Source: Agarivorans sp050870875 | Lineage (GTDB): Bacteria > Pseudomonadota > Gammaproteobacteria > Enterobacterales > Celerinatantimonadaceae | Reading direction: 5' to 3' | DNA: 64,000 nucleotides | Assembly: GCF_050870875.2 (NCBI RefSeq) | Contig: NZ_CP194041.2 | Coordinates: forward strand, 4,898,001 to 4,962,000 | Part shown: positions 6,777-16,095 of the stretch, piece after piece | How the letters are laid out: the number at the start of each line of letters is the position of its first letter | Position numbering within the stretch: the stretch's first letter is position 1 | Translations under genes and position numbers: made by a program | Notes under the pieces: model-generated | The model's input: only the letters and a program-made list of their open reading frames with translations | Told to the model about the DNA's origin: nothing | Databases searched by the model: none

Positions 6777-7541
6777 CTATGGTGCTATCACCAAGTTGAC
6801 GCCTTGAGCCCGTATTTGCTCTGCAACTTTGGTTTCTAGCTGATTGTCTGTAACTAAAGTTGAAATATTTGACCAAGCCAACTCTAGATTGTGAATTTTT
6901 CTGCCTACTTTATTCGATTCGACTAAGACCACGACTTCACGAGCAACCTCTGCCATCACTTGGCTAAGACCCACCAGCTCATTAAAGGTAGTTGAACCCC
7001 GCAGTACGTCGATCCCATCTGCACCAATAAACAATTGATCAAAATCGTAGGCCCTTAAGACCTGCTCCGCGACCTGCCCTTGAAATGCCTCTGAATGACG
7101 GTCCCAAGTTCCTCCGGTCATCAAAAGTGTAGGTTCGTTTTCCAACTCGCGCAGCGCAGCAGCAATGCTTAAAGAATTGGTCATCACCACTAAACCTTCT
7201 TTATCTGATAACTCAGGTAACAGCGCAGCGGTCGTGCTACCGCTATCGATAATGATACGATTATGATCTCGAATTAAACCCGCCGCAGACTTAGCAATAG
7301 CTTGTTTTTGAGCAGAAATTAGCTCATCACCATGCTCATGAATTAACTCGCTAGGGATCGGTACCGCACCGCCGTAGCGTCGCAATAACAAACCATTTGC
7401 TTCTAAGCTCGCCAAATCTTTTCGGATGGTCACTTCTGAAGTTGCACAAAACTGAGCAAGTTCGTCAACCTTCACCTCACCTTGCTCGGTCAGCCTTTCC
7501 AATATTAAACGACGTCGTTGTTGAGTATTTCTTTTGATCAT
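6777..7541 (-). CDS. DeoR-family regulator, probable regulator of glmS
   Basis: 254 residues from the preferred ATG at 7541. The N-terminal DeoR helix-turn-helix covers about residues 5-60 (QQRRRLILERLTEQGEVKVDELAQF, EVTIRKDLASLE). The C-terminal DeoRC effector domain (about 75-230) contains IIDSGSTTAALLPEL and FIGADGID, typical of phosphosugar binding. A longer open frame up to 7643 is unlikely, since family members start at MIKRN-like sequence. Regulators of this type sit next to glmS in Shewanella relatives and sense amino-sugar supply. A palindrome covers its own start region, suggesting autoregulation and co-regulation of glmS. Confidence 0.9.
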   Translation of the reverse strand: MIKRNTQQRRRLILERLTEQGEVKVDELAQFCATSEVTIRKDLASLEANGLLLRRYGGAVPIPSELIHEHGDELISAQKQAIAKSAAGLIRDHNRIIIDSGSTTAALLPELSDKEGLVVMTNSLSIAAALRELENEPTLLMTGGTWDRHSEAFQGQVAEQVLRAYDFDQLFIGADGIDVLRGSTTFNELVGLSQVMAEVAREVVVLVESNKVGRKIHNLELAWSNISTLVTDNQLETKVAEQIRAQGVNLVIAP

Positions 7542-7600
7542 ATCTTTCGACTTAAGTTTCGAATCGAAAGATATTATATTTAAGTGAAACTTAAGATCAA
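7540..7600 (-). promoter_or_regulatory. promoter and palindromic operator of the regulator-glmS operon
   Basis: Minus-strand promoter TTGATC (7595-7600), 16 bases, TATAAT (7573-7578). A perfect 11-bp inverted repeat ATATCTTTCGA (7540-7550) / TCGAAAGATAT (7564-7574) covers the interval from the -10 to the start codon. A second one, CTTAAGTTTC (7551-7560) / GAAACTTAAG (7586-7595), interlocks with it. This is a good candidate autoregulatory site for the DeoR protein. Confidence 0.7.
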
Positions 7601-7862
7601 CCCTTGTCGTAAATATAGACAAGCTTGATTGCGAAAACTGCAACTTTAATCATATAAAAAGCGTAGCTGGGCTGACCGTAAATACCAGTCCAGCGACTCT
7701 ATTCCCAAGCAAGAATAATGAACCTCGGGCATAGACATCCCCTAACCAAGATTATTTTTCAATCCAAAGATCACAAAAAATTTGCGCACGCCATACAGCA
7801 ATTTAACAAGCACTAACGTAAATAAGCATTTTTGTGAGCTTGGTAACGCTTTCAGGCAATAC

Positions 7863-7878
7863 TGTGATCGGTGTCACG
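7863..7878 (+). promoter_or_regulatory. CRP-type site upstream of the sugar transporter
   Basis: TGTGATCGGTGTCACG matches TGTGA-N6-TCACA at 9 of 10 fixed positions, about 100 nt upstream of the transporter start. A GGTAACGCTTTCAGG segment nearby (about 7840-7854) resembles a LacI/GalR-type half site. The rest of the gene-free stretch 7601-7979 shows no ORF. Catabolite control of sugar uptake is the likely role. Confidence 0.65.
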
Positions 7879-7979
7879 CAGTTATCGTGGAAAAGAAAAG
7901 CTTTTACTGTGAAAATCACCCCAATTAAGCGGCTGATCATCAAGGTCAGATAAACTCTCCCCAACGAATAAGCATCGCG

Positions 7980-9341
7980 ATGAACACAAACAAACCCAAA
8001 TTACGTTTTTGGCAGATCTGGAACATGAGTTTCGGATTTCTTGGTATTCAATTTGGCTTTGGTTTACAAAATGCCAATGTCAGTCGAATTTTCGAAACGC
8101 TTGGTGCAAGCATCGATCAAATACCTATTTTGTGGCTGGCAGCGCCAGTGACTGGTTTATTGGTCCAGCCTATTATTGGCTATATGAGTGACCGCACCTG
8201 GAACGGACTAGGTCGCCGCCGTCCGTATTTCTTGGTGGGTGCGATTATGTCGTCCATAGCGCTATTGGTTATGCCCAACTCTCCTCATCTTTGGATTGCA
8301 GCGGGCATGTTGTGGATCCTCGATGCGTCAATCAATATTTCAATGGAACCTTTCCGTGCCTTAGTCGCAGATAATCTCCCCTCGGAACAGCGCACCCAGG
8401 GTTTTGCAGTACAAACCTTCTTCATTGGTGTCGGTTCAGTAATTGCCTCAGCCATGCCTTACATGCTGTCGAATTGGCTTGGTATCGCCAATACCGCACC
8501 AGAAGGTATGATCCCGCCTTCGGTTAAAATTTCATTTTATGCCGGTGCAGCCGTATTCCTTTGTGCAGTATTATGGACGGTGTTTAAAACCAAAGAATAT
8601 AGCCCACAAGAGATGGAACGCTTTGAACCCTCCCCAGAAGAAGCTGAACCAGAGAATCGTTCAGGATTCGCTACCGTTATCGCCGACCTAAAAAAAATGC
8701 CAGCGACCATGCGCCGCCTAGCTATCGTTCAATTTTTCTCATGGTTTGCCTTGTTTGCAATGTGGATCTATACCACCTCGGCAGTCACCAGTAGTATCTA
8801 CGGCACCAACGATACTGCTTCAAGCTTATATAACGAAGGAGCTGACTGGGTAGGCTTATGTTTTGCGATGTATAACGGTATTAGCGCCCTTGCCGCTTTT
8901 GCACTGCCTTGGTTGGCTCATCGAACTAGTCGAAAATTTGTTCATGCCGTTTGCTTATTGATTGGTGGTATTAGTTTAGCTGGCATGCACTTTATCGCCG
9001 ATCCAAAGATGTTACTGTTAAATATGGTCGGTATTGGTTTCGCCTGGGCCAGCATTCTTTGTATGCCTTATGCCATCTTAGCCGGTTCATTACCAAGCAA
9101 AAAAATGGGTTTCTTCATGGGGGTATTTAACTTCTTCATCGTTATCCCACAAATTTTAGCCGCTGGCTTGCTAGGCTATATTACTCGTGAAATATTTGGC
9201 GGAGATTCGATGATGGCCTTGGTATTAGGGGGCGCGTCAATGGCTATCGCCGCTGTAATCACTCTCACCATCAATGATCAAGATGACCCCAGCTTAGTCA
9301 GCGAACCAGACTCAAACACAGCAACAGCACAGCCAGCCTAA
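7980..9341 (+). CDS. MFS sugar transporter (SLC45/GPH-like, probable disaccharide uptake)
   Basis: 453-residue, 12-helix inner-membrane permease. The N-terminus RFWQIWNMSFGFLGIQFGFGLQNAN and the loop GYMSDRTWNGLGRRRPYFLVGA, with the MFS D-R-GRRRP signature after helix 2, are typical of bacterial maltose/sucrose-type cation symporters related to plant sucrose carriers. There is a charged central loop at about residues 205-245 and a polar C-terminal tail. It stands alone between a CRP-type site and a bidirectional terminator. No catabolic enzyme is adjacent, so the substrate (maltose or other alpha-glucoside) is inference. Confidence 0.85.
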   Translation: MNTNKPKLRFWQIWNMSFGFLGIQFGFGLQNANVSRIFETLGASIDQIPILWLAAPVTGLLVQPIIGYMSDRTWNGLGRRRPYFLVGAIMSSIALLVMPNSPHLWIAAGMLWILDASINISMEPFRALVADNLPSEQRTQGFAVQTFFIGVGSVIASAMPYMLSNWLGIANTAPEGMIPPSVKISFYAGAAVFLCAVLWTVFKTKEYSPQEMERFEPSPEEAEPENRSGFATVIADLKKMPATMRRLAIVQFFSWFALFAMWIYTTSAVTSSIYGTNDTASSLYNEGADWVGLCFAMYNGISALAAFALPWLAHRTSRKFVHAVCLLIGGISLAGMHFIADPKMLLLNMVGIGFAWASILCMPYAILAGSLPSKKMGFFMGVFNFFIVIPQILAAGLLGYITREIFGGDSMMALVLGGASMAIAAVITLTINDQDDPSLVSEPDSNTATAQPA

Positions 9342-9370
9342 ACAGGGTGAGGTTTAATTAAACACCAAAA

Positions 9371-9394
9371 AGCCGAGCATGCGCTCGGCTTTTT
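9371..9394. terminator. bidirectional terminator, transporter / yehS
   Basis: Perfect stem AGCCGAGC-ATGC-GCTCGGCT flanked by AAAAA and TTTTT, between two convergent genes. Confidence 0.9.
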
Positions 9395-9408
9395 ACATGC
9401 CGGATGAG

Positions 9409-9906
9409 CTATTCAGCATCCCATTCAAAATCTGGCAATTCCTCTGGCTCTGCTCGGTATTTAAGCTGCAAACCGTGTAAAAAATTGCGCATCACCTGAT
9501 CTTTACAAAGACGATAATGTTTGTGATCAGGCTTGCGGAAAAAGGCGCTCAATTCATGTTTACCCAACTGAAACCCAGTTAAGCCTAATACCGCTAACAT
9601 ATCTTCCGCTTTTAAATTTAAAGCTATTTTTAGCTTCATCAATATCTGATTATTATTTAAACGTTTTTCAGGCTCTGGCTGAGCCCCTTCGCGCTTGCCC
9701 CGTCGCTCGTTAATAAAACCATTCAGAAACGTTGCCAAGGTTTTGTCGGTGCAATTTTTATAAGCCGGATCATCGTCTTTCTTGAGCCAGTCACTCACTT
9801 CGGCGCGACTCACTTCAACATCCGCTTGAGCAAAAATGGCAATCATCTTGTTATCATTCAAGTTAAAACAATAGCGAAGGCGACGAAGAATATCGTTATT
9901 AGTCAT
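9409..9906 (-). CDS. yehS: DUF1456 family protein YehS
   Basis: 165-residue cytosolic protein of unknown biochemical function (E. coli YehS 156). It consists of two tandem DUF1456 repeats: MTNNDILRRLRYCFNLNDNKMIAIF at residues 1-25 and LNNNQILMKLKIALNLKAEDMLAVL at about 83-107. Each is followed by a KxxxSxxFRKxxHxxYxxCxD-type helix segment and an FLNGFI/FLHGLQ motif. Monocistronic, sharing a bidirectional terminator with the transporter gene. Confidence 0.93.
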   Translation of the reverse strand: MTNNDILRRLRYCFNLNDNKMIAIFAQADVEVSRAEVSDWLKKDDDPAYKNCTDKTLATFLNGFINERRGKREGAQPEPEKRLNNNQILMKLKIALNLKAEDMLAVLGLTGFQLGKHELSAFFRKPDHKHYRLCKDQVMRNFLHGLQLKYRAEPEELPDFEWDAE

Positions 9907-10013
9907 GTAAACATCCTAAATCAAACAAAAACGGCAAGCCGAGGGCGAAAAATCAGCAGAATTCTACTTCAATGACGTTAAAGTAGATACTCTCTCAAGG
10001 CTTATTATTGCGT

Positions 10014-11009
10014 TTAGTCAACATAGTTCGCCTTGCTCGCAATGGTTTCAGGCAGTTGAATTTGATAACGAGCCAACTGTGAGCGACTAAATAAATAACG
10101 TCCTTTGGCAGCCGTAAGTGGACCTAAACTGCGGGGAACTACAGGCTCTCCTTCAAGTATTGTTTTCGCTAAGCCCGCGGCTAAGCGCCCTTGTTCAAAA
10201 CCATCCACCACCAGACCGCCAATGGCTTTATTTTCACCAACGGCAAAATCCCAAAAACTAAAGGGAGGCACTGGTGAATGAGCCACTGACCAAGTTAACA
10301 CTTGTTCGGTGGTCACATATTGATTGGCACTATCACGGATCCCCTCAAGCGAGCCAAAAATTACCGCATCAAAGCCCTGTTGTTGCATGCTTTCAACGTT
10401 TGCTTGCCAAGCTTGCCAATGATTAAGCAAGCGCAATTCCAGTTCGACACCCGCCACCTGCATGCTTGTTTGATTTGCAAAGAGCTCTTGCTGAATAATT
10501 TTTGACGCGTGACTGTCGTCAAACAATAATAATACACGCTTAGCTTTACTGGCTAATAACTGACTAATCATTGCCACCGACGGTTCAAGCAATGGTCGTT
10601 CTAATACACCAGTGATATTCACTCGCCGATCAACATGGTAGGTACGAGGGCTATGATTAATTCCCAAATAAACCACTGGTAGTTTTGTTTTGGCAAAACG
10701 AGGACCCAGATATTGCAGGGCTTCATCATCACCTAGAATGACAAGTTCAGGCCGCACATCCAAATAATATTGCCAAGCGATTTCACCTCGACCGCGATGC
10801 TGTTTTTCGGGTAAATTTTTGGTATTCATTTGAAAATATTCGAGCTGATAATCGGCTGCGAGCAGCGATTTCAAACCCGCGATATACTGGCTGTCCCATA
10901 ATTCTTGCTGCTGATAGCTTTCAATCACCAAGATTTTTGGTTTTGCTTGAATCGTCCAACAGCAAAATAGCGCCATGATGCAGAATAATCGAGCGTAAAG
11001 TTTGTTCAC
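10014..11009 (-). CDS. orphan periplasmic substrate-binding protein (PF04392-like)
   Basis: 331 residues with a Sec signal peptide (LYARLFCIMALFCCWTIQA, cleavage after about residue 22), then a type 1 periplasmic-binding fold: KILVIESYQQQELWDSQYIAGLKS, PELVILGDDEALQYL, LPVVYLGINHSPR, KRVLLLFDDSHASKII and DAVIFGSLEGIRDS. This pattern fits ABC transporter substrate-binding proteins of the type often fused or linked to sensor kinases. No permease, ATPase or kinase gene is adjacent. The ligand is unknown. Confidence 0.75.
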   Translation of the reverse strand: MNKLYARLFCIMALFCCWTIQAKPKILVIESYQQQELWDSQYIAGLKSLLAADYQLEYFQMNTKNLPEKQHRGRGEIAWQYYLDVRPELVILGDDEALQYLGPRFAKTKLPVVYLGINHSPRTYHVDRRVNITGVLERPLLEPSVAMISQLLASKAKRVLLLFDDSHASKIIQQELFANQTSMQVAGVELELRLLNHWQAWQANVESMQQQGFDAVIFGSLEGIRDSANQYVTTEQVLTWSVAHSPVPPFSFWDFAVGENKAIGGLVVDGFEQGRLAAGLAKTILEGEPVVPRSLGPLTAAKGRYLFSRSQLARYQIQLPETIASKANYVD

Positions 11010-11079
11010 GAGCCAACTTAACTAAATGATGAAGTGCTTACAGTATAACCAATGCCCCTGCAAGCGCCTCAGTGGTATA

Positions 11080-12069
11080 TCACGGAATGAGCGTTAGCTG
11101 TTCTCGCCCATGCGGCTGGTCTAAATCCAAATCAGGTCCTTTCGGCACCACCCCTGTTGGGTTAATCATCCGATGACTCTGATAATAGTGTTGCTTAATA
11201 TGCGCTAAATTGATGGTCTCACGAATACCTTCCATTTGATACAAATCCAGCATGTAAGCATGCAAATGAGGATAGTCGGCTATGCGCCTTAAATTACATT
11301 TAAAGTGCCCGACATAGACCGCATCAAAGCGGATCAAGGTGGTAAATAAACGCCAATCCGCCTCGGTTAATTCAGAACCCAACAAATAACGCTGAGCGCT
11401 CAAGACCTGCTCTAAAAAGTCTAAACTTGCAAATAAGGGGACCACGGCCTCTTCGTAAGCCGCTTGGCTGGTGGCAAAACCAGCCCGATAAACGCCATTA
11501 TTCACCGTCTCATAAATCCGTAGATTAAGTGCGTCGATGTCTTCGCGCAATGCTTGCGGATAGTAATCACCGGGTTTAGCGCCGAGTGAATCAAAAGCAG
11601 AATTAAACATACGAATAATGTCCGCCGATTCATTAGACACTATGGTTTGCCGCTGTTTGTCCCAGAGCACTGGCACGGTGACTCGCCCCGAGTAATCTGG
11701 AGCGGCAGCGGTATAGATTTGATGCATAAATTCAGCATGATGAAGCGGGTCTTTCACCACCCCTTCGCCCTCAGCGAAGGTCCAGCCATTTTCAGCCATG
11801 TACCAATGTACCACCGAATAATCGATGAATTCTTCCAGTCCCTTAAGGTTACGAAAAATTAAAGTCCGATTCGCCCAAGGACAAGCCAAAGACACATACA
11901 AATGATAACGGCCCACTTCGGCTTTAAAACCCGCCTCTCCTGTCGGGCCTGCGGAACCATCGGCGGTAACCCAATGGCGAAACTGAGCTTCACTGCGCTG
12001 AAAGCGTCCTTGATGCTTCGCCGTGTCGTACCACTGATCTTGCCATTCACCGTCAACCAATAAACCCAT
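11080..12069 (-). CDS. yqjG: glutathionyl-hydroquinone reductase (Xi-class GST)
   Basis: Reduces glutathionyl-hydroquinones and quinone adducts using glutathione. 329 residues from ATG 12069 (MGLLVDGEWQDQWYDT); the frame extends to 12141, but the upstream residues are not family-like. The thioredoxin-fold N-terminal domain has the SLACPWANRTLIFR motif with the catalytic cysteine (CPWA). The C-terminal helical domain contains EADWRLFTTLIRFDAVYVGHFKCN, a signature of this class. It is clustered with a pirin and a DoxX protein on the same strand, suggesting a shared role in quinone or electrophile stress. Confidence 0.93.
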   Translation of the reverse strand: MGLLVDGEWQDQWYDTAKHQGRFQRSEAQFRHWVTADGSAGPTGEAGFKAEVGRYHLYVSLACPWANRTLIFRNLKGLEEFIDYSVVHWYMAENGWTFAEGEGVVKDPLHHAEFMHQIYTAAAPDYSGRVTVPVLWDKQRQTIVSNESADIIRMFNSAFDSLGAKPGDYYPQALREDIDALNLRIYETVNNGVYRAGFATSQAAYEEAVVPLFASLDFLEQVLSAQRYLLGSELTEADWRLFTTLIRFDAVYVGHFKCNLRRIADYPHLHAYMLDLYQMEGIRETINLAHIKQHYYQSHRMINPTGVVPKGPDLDLDQPHGREQLTLIP

Positions 12070-12091
12070 ACCCGTTCCTCGTTGTTCAAGC

Positions 12092-12931
12092 TTAAAATCG
12101 ATTATTTTGAAAATCGTCGAAGGCCTGCAGTACTTCTTCACGCGAATTCATCACAAACGGGCCTCCCCAGGCCACAGGCTCGTTCAAGGGCTCGGCACCA
12201 ACTAACAATAGTCGACAAGCTGAATGACTGCTTAATTGCAACGCCTCACCAAAGTCTAGTACCGCTAACTGGTAAGCATTTAAAGGTTCTGGGTCATCCG
12301 CCACCTGAAGTTGCCCTTCAATCACGTAGATAAAAGCTTGTTGAGATTGTACCAAATCCAGCTGCAACTGCCCGCCCGCCACCATGCTAATATCCAAATA
12401 AGTCGCCGTTTGGTGCACCACTTGCACAGGGCCTTGAGTACCATCTGCCAACTCACCCGCAATGACCCGAATCAGATTACCTTGTAAATCTCGGCTTTGC
12501 GGGATCTGCTCGGCACTAAACTCTTGATAGCTTGGTGCCGACATTTTCTGCGCGGCCGGCAAATTAATCCAAAGCTGAAAGCCCTTTAATAAGCCGTCTT
12601 GCTGCTCTGGCATTTCGGAGTGAATAACCCCTCTGCCAGCACTCATCCATTGCACCCCACCAGCTTCAATCACCCCCTCATTACCGACGCTATCTTTATG
12701 TCGCATTTTGCCATTAAGAATATAAGAGACGGTTTGAAAACCACGATGCGGGTGTTCGGGAAAACCAGCCAAATAATCATCTGGCTGATCTGACTCAAAA
12801 CAATCCAACATTAAAAAGGGATCCAGCATGGGTAATTGCTGACTACCAAGAATCCGAGTTAACTTAACACCAGCCCCATCCTGGGTGGCTTGGCCTGTCA
12901 CTCGCTTAATCACGGTTCGGCGATGTTTCAT
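12092..12931 (-). CDS. pirin family protein
   Basis: 279-residue bicupin protein. The metal site is visible in the N-terminal cupin: HPHRGFQTVSYILNGKMRHKDS, with the fourth ligand in GRGVIHSEMP. This fits the quercetinase-like pirins (E. coli YhhW type), which act on flavonoid- or quinone-like compounds or serve as redox sensors. It ends 22 nt before the yqjG start and lies 61 nt downstream of doxX, so doxX-pirin-yqjG is probably one operon. Confidence 0.92.
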   Translation of the reverse strand: MKHRRTVIKRVTGQATQDGAGVKLTRILGSQQLPMLDPFLMLDCFESDQPDDYLAGFPEHPHRGFQTVSYILNGKMRHKDSVGNEGVIEAGGVQWMSAGRGVIHSEMPEQQDGLLKGFQLWINLPAAQKMSAPSYQEFSAEQIPQSRDLQGNLIRVIAGELADGTQGPVQVVHQTATYLDISMVAGGQLQLDLVQSQQAFIYVIEGQLQVADDPEPLNAYQLAVLDFGEALQLSSHSACRLLLVGAEPLNEPVAWGGPFVMNSREEVLQAFDDFQNNRF

Positions 12932-12992
12932 TTTTAACTCCTAGCACTGAGAATCTTGAGCACAATTGATGTTTGTTTAGCACAAGCAAGCG

Positions 12993-13382
12993 CTATGCTT
13001 TTCGATTATCCAAGGAATAAGCACCAGCACCATGAGCAACTAATAATAGAAAGCCGCCCGCAACCGAAATATTTTTCATAAATAGAATCATCTGCATCTG
13101 GTCATCAACATTGCCGTGGAACAACAGCGCCGCCACGACACTAAAGCCTGCCAACAAAAAGGCCACGATACGGGTATTCCAGCCCACAACAATGGCCAAG
13201 CCACCGACCAATTCAAGGGCAATCACTAAGGGTAATAAAGCACCCGGCACTCCCATTGCCTCCATATAACCTTGAGTACCAGCATAAGCGCCAATTTTTC
13301 CAAAACCAGAAAGGACAAACATTAATGCTAAAAGTAAACGGCCAAGCGGTTGAGCCAATAATTGTATTTGTTTCATCTTCAT
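12993..13382 (-). CDS. DoxX family membrane protein
   Basis: 129-residue inner-membrane protein with four predicted helices: residues 9-25, 43-62, 67-87 and 100-118. It carries the typical QPLGRLLLALMFVLSGFGKIGAY start and GxxxIVVGWNTR turn. DoxX-type proteins are linked to quinone or thiosulfate redox and oxidative stress. It is first gene of the doxX-pirin-yqjG cluster and divergent from a LysR regulator 151 bp away, which is its likely controller. Confidence 0.88.
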   Translation of the reverse strand: MKMKQIQLLAQPLGRLLLALMFVLSGFGKIGAYAGTQGYMEAMGVPGALLPLVIALELVGGLAIVVGWNTRIVAFLLAGFSVVAALLFHGNVDDQMQMILFMKNISVAGGFLLLVAHGAGAYSLDNRKA

Positions 13383-13533
13383 TTCCTAATTGATGTGATA
13401 TCGACTGGGTCTCCCCAACTATTAGACTCAGCATAACCATCAATATTGGTTCAATAAATAGTGTGTTTAGCAAATTATTGTTCCTATAATAGCAACAATA
13501 GAACGATTCAAAAGTTCAACTCGCGAGGTAAAG

Positions 13534-14478
13534 ATGGGCCAGTTAGAAGACATGCAGATTTTTGTACGGGTGGTAGAAGCCGGTAGCATTACTCGCGCCG
13601 CCGAGCAGTTGGGAATGGCTAAGTCTGTGGTTAGTCGACGCCTAAGTGGGTTAGAGCAACGCTTGGGGATCAGCTTAATACAGCGTAGTACGCGCCACTT
13701 AAAACTAAATGATCATGGCCAAAGCTATTACCAACGCAGCCTCGCCATTCTGGATGACATTAACCAACTCAATCACCAAACAAGCCAGCAAAATACCGCA
13801 CTCAGTGGTTCCTTACATGTCGCCGTTCCTTTGTCATTTGGCCTCAGTCATCTCAATTCGGCCTTCGATGCTTTTATGCAGTTACACCCGCAGCTACAGT
13901 TAAAGATCAGCCTGACCGATAGCCAACAAGATTTAGTCGCCGAAGGAATCGACCTCGCATTGCGCATCGCCGAGCTAAAAGATTCGAGCCTCAAGGCACG
14001 AAAAATCACCCCAATCAACTTCCTTCTGGTTGCTTCAGCGAGCTATTTACAGCGGCATGGCACCCCCCAACACCCTGAAGATCTGAAGCAACATCAAATA
14101 TTGCATTACAGCAATCTACCCACGACCAACTTTATTTTGTTCGATAGCAAAGGACTGCGTCATCAGGTGAATTATCAACCGCATATCTCCGCGAACAATG
14201 GTGACTTCTTAAAAGACATGAGTATTGCTGGTCATGGAATTAGCTTTAGCCCTAGTTTTATCGCCTGGCGTAGTATTGCCACTGGTGACTTAGTACCAGT
14301 ATTGCCACAATATCGAACACCAAGTTTATACGCCTGGGCTATCTACCCGAATACTCGTTATTTATCACAACGAGCACGCTTACTAATTGATTTTTTATGT
14401 CAGCGCTTTGGCAATAACCCCTACTGGGATCAGGCGATTGCTCAGCATTTAAAACAGCCCGCAGAACCACATTCGTGA
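13534..14478 (+). CDS. LysR-family transcriptional regulator
   Basis: 314 residues. The winged helix-turn-helix covers about residues 1-62 (MQIFVRVVEAGSITRAAEQLGMAKSVVSRRLSGLEQRLG), followed by a LysR substrate-binding domain (about 90-295) with GSLHVAVPLSFG and GHGISFSP. It is of the CrgA/PA-type subfamily often found beside quinone-detoxifying genes. It is transcribed divergently from doxX. The shared 151-bp spacer would hold its operator, with an ATTGTTCC/ATAGCAACAATAGAAC inverted region near 13476-13504. The effector is unknown. Confidence 0.9.
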   Translation: MGQLEDMQIFVRVVEAGSITRAAEQLGMAKSVVSRRLSGLEQRLGISLIQRSTRHLKLNDHGQSYYQRSLAILDDINQLNHQTSQQNTALSGSLHVAVPLSFGLSHLNSAFDAFMQLHPQLQLKISLTDSQQDLVAEGIDLALRIAELKDSSLKARKITPINFLLVASASYLQRHGTPQHPEDLKQHQILHYSNLPTTNFILFDSKGLRHQVNYQPHISANNGDFLKDMSIAGHGISFSPSFIAWRSIATGDLVPVLPQYRTPSLYAWAIYPNTRYLSQRARLLIDFLCQRFGNNPYWDQAIAQHLKQPAEPHS

Positions 14479-14688
14479 GTCTCGACAAACTTTGAAGCAA
14501 GCTTTACTCATTTAATCACATGACTATCAAAAAGCGCTGTATTCTCAAGAGATTTTATGTTTATCTTGCAGCTTAAAAATTATAATAGGCACGGCGAATC
14601 AAGCCAAATTTTGCTGAATTCAGCTTAGCCCGCTCAACCACTATTTCGCAGCATCCATCATTTTTAACTCATCGTTAAGGAAAGTCAT

Positions 14689-15624
14689 ATGCCGATCGTT
14701 TTTGATTATGTTCTCACTGTTCAAGTCGCGCTGCTGATTTTTGCACTATTTGTGCTGAAATCATCGATTAAATTTGTGCCACAAAATGAAGCCTGGGTCG
14801 TCGAGCGCTTCGGTAAATACCAATCCACCAAAGAAGCCGGGCTGAACTTTCTATTACCGATGGTCGATCAGGTTGCAGCGCGTCGAACCCTAAAAGAACA
14901 AGCCTTCGATATTCCGAGCCAAGCCGCGATTACCAAAGATAATATTTCACTCACGGTTGACGGCGTATTGTACTTTCGAGTCCTTGAGCCTTACAAAGCC
15001 ACCTATGGTGTAGAAGACTATGTTTTCGCAATTACCCAGCTCGCACAAACCACCATGCGCTCAGAAATCGGTAAAATTGAATTGGATAAAACCTTTGAGG
15101 AACGTGACACCCTCAACGCAGAGATTGTCAATTCAATCAATGAAGCATCCGCCTCTTGGGGCGTCGCAGTCATGCGTTATGAAATTAAAGATATTACGCC
15201 ACCAGCATCAATTATGGATGCGATGGAATCGCAAATGCGTGCCGAACGTGAACGTCGCGCTAAAATTCTCGAATCGGAAGGTGAAAAAGCCGCCGCGATT
15301 AATATTGCCGAAGGTCAAAAACAATCGCGTGTTTTAGCTGCCGAAGCTGAAAAACAAGAACAAGTATTAAAAGCTCAAGGCGAAGCGCAAGCATTAATAG
15401 CGGTTGCCGACGCACAAGCACAGGCGATTAATACCATTGGTGCCTCTGCTGCAACCGAACAAGGCCAAAAAGCGGTACAACTAGACTTAGCGACTAAAGC
15501 CATTGAAGCGAAATTGGCAATAGCCAAAGAATCAACCGTGGTATTATTACCTGATAGCAGCAGTGAGGCAGGCTCTATAGTCGCCCAGGCAACTAGTATT
15601 TTAAATACCCTAAATCGAGGTTAA
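14689..15624 (+). CDS. qmcA: SPFH/Band 7 membrane protein (QmcA-like)
   Basis: 311 residues (E. coli QmcA 305). One N-terminal membrane helix (about residues 5-24), then an SPFH domain beginning FVPQNEAWVVERFGKYQSTKEAGLNFLLP, then a long Ala/Glu/Gln-rich coiled coil (about 185-260) and a short hydrophobic C-terminus. Stomatin-like scaffold of membrane microdomains, often tied to FtsH. An NfeD-family gene follows after 3 nt, the standard pair. Confidence 0.93.
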   Translation: MPIVFDYVLTVQVALLIFALFVLKSSIKFVPQNEAWVVERFGKYQSTKEAGLNFLLPMVDQVAARRTLKEQAFDIPSQAAITKDNISLTVDGVLYFRVLEPYKATYGVEDYVFAITQLAQTTMRSEIGKIELDKTFEERDTLNAEIVNSINEASASWGVAVMRYEIKDITPPASIMDAMESQMRAERERRAKILESEGEKAAAINIAEGQKQSRVLAAEAEKQEQVLKAQGEAQALIAVADAQAQAINTIGASAATEQGQKAVQLDLATKAIEAKLAIAKESTVVLLPDSSSEAGSIVAQATSILNTLNRG

Positions 15625-15627
15625 ATC

Positions 15628-16086
15628 ATGACTGAGCTGTTTGCCAATCACATTCCACAAACCATGGTTGCGCTAGGCTTGATCTTGCTGACCATTGAAG
15701 TTGGCCTGATCGGCTTTGCCACCTTTATTTTATTTTTTGTTGGTTTGTCGTTGGTGCTGACAGGCTCTTTGATTTGGTTAGATATACTGGCTGATAGCTG
15801 GAATAGCATCTTGCTGTCGAATGCGATTGCCAGCAGCGTATTAGCCGGTTTGCTGTGGAAACCGATGCGCAAACTACAAAATCATTCCGATGATAAAACA
15901 GTAAGCAGTGACTTTGACGGTCACCGTTTCTTTTGTGAGCAAGCCATCGATAGACGCGGTCAAAGTAGCTATAAACATTCAGGGATTAGCTGGGTGTTAA
16001 AAAGCGAACAAGCCATTGCCGCCGATACTGAAGTAGAAGTGATTAAAGTGGAAGTGGGAACTTTTTGGGTCAAGCCAGTTGATTAA
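15628..16086 (+). CDS. NfeD family protein (YbbJ-like)
   Basis: 152 residues, the same as E. coli YbbJ. N-terminal membrane segments (about residues 12-50 and 61-77), then a C-terminal OB-fold NfeD domain (about 90-150) ending EVIKVEVGTFWVKPVD. It works with the upstream SPFH protein at the membrane. It is translationally close to qmcA, and a strong hairpin follows. Confidence 0.9.
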   Translation: MTELFANHIPQTMVALGLILLTIEVGLIGFATFILFFVGLSLVLTGSLIWLDILADSWNSILLSNAIASSVLAGLLWKPMRKLQNHSDDKTVSSDFDGHRFFCEQAIDRRGQSSYKHSGISWVLKSEQAIAADTEVEVIKVEVGTFWVKPVD

Positions 16087-16095
16087 ATGCTTTCA

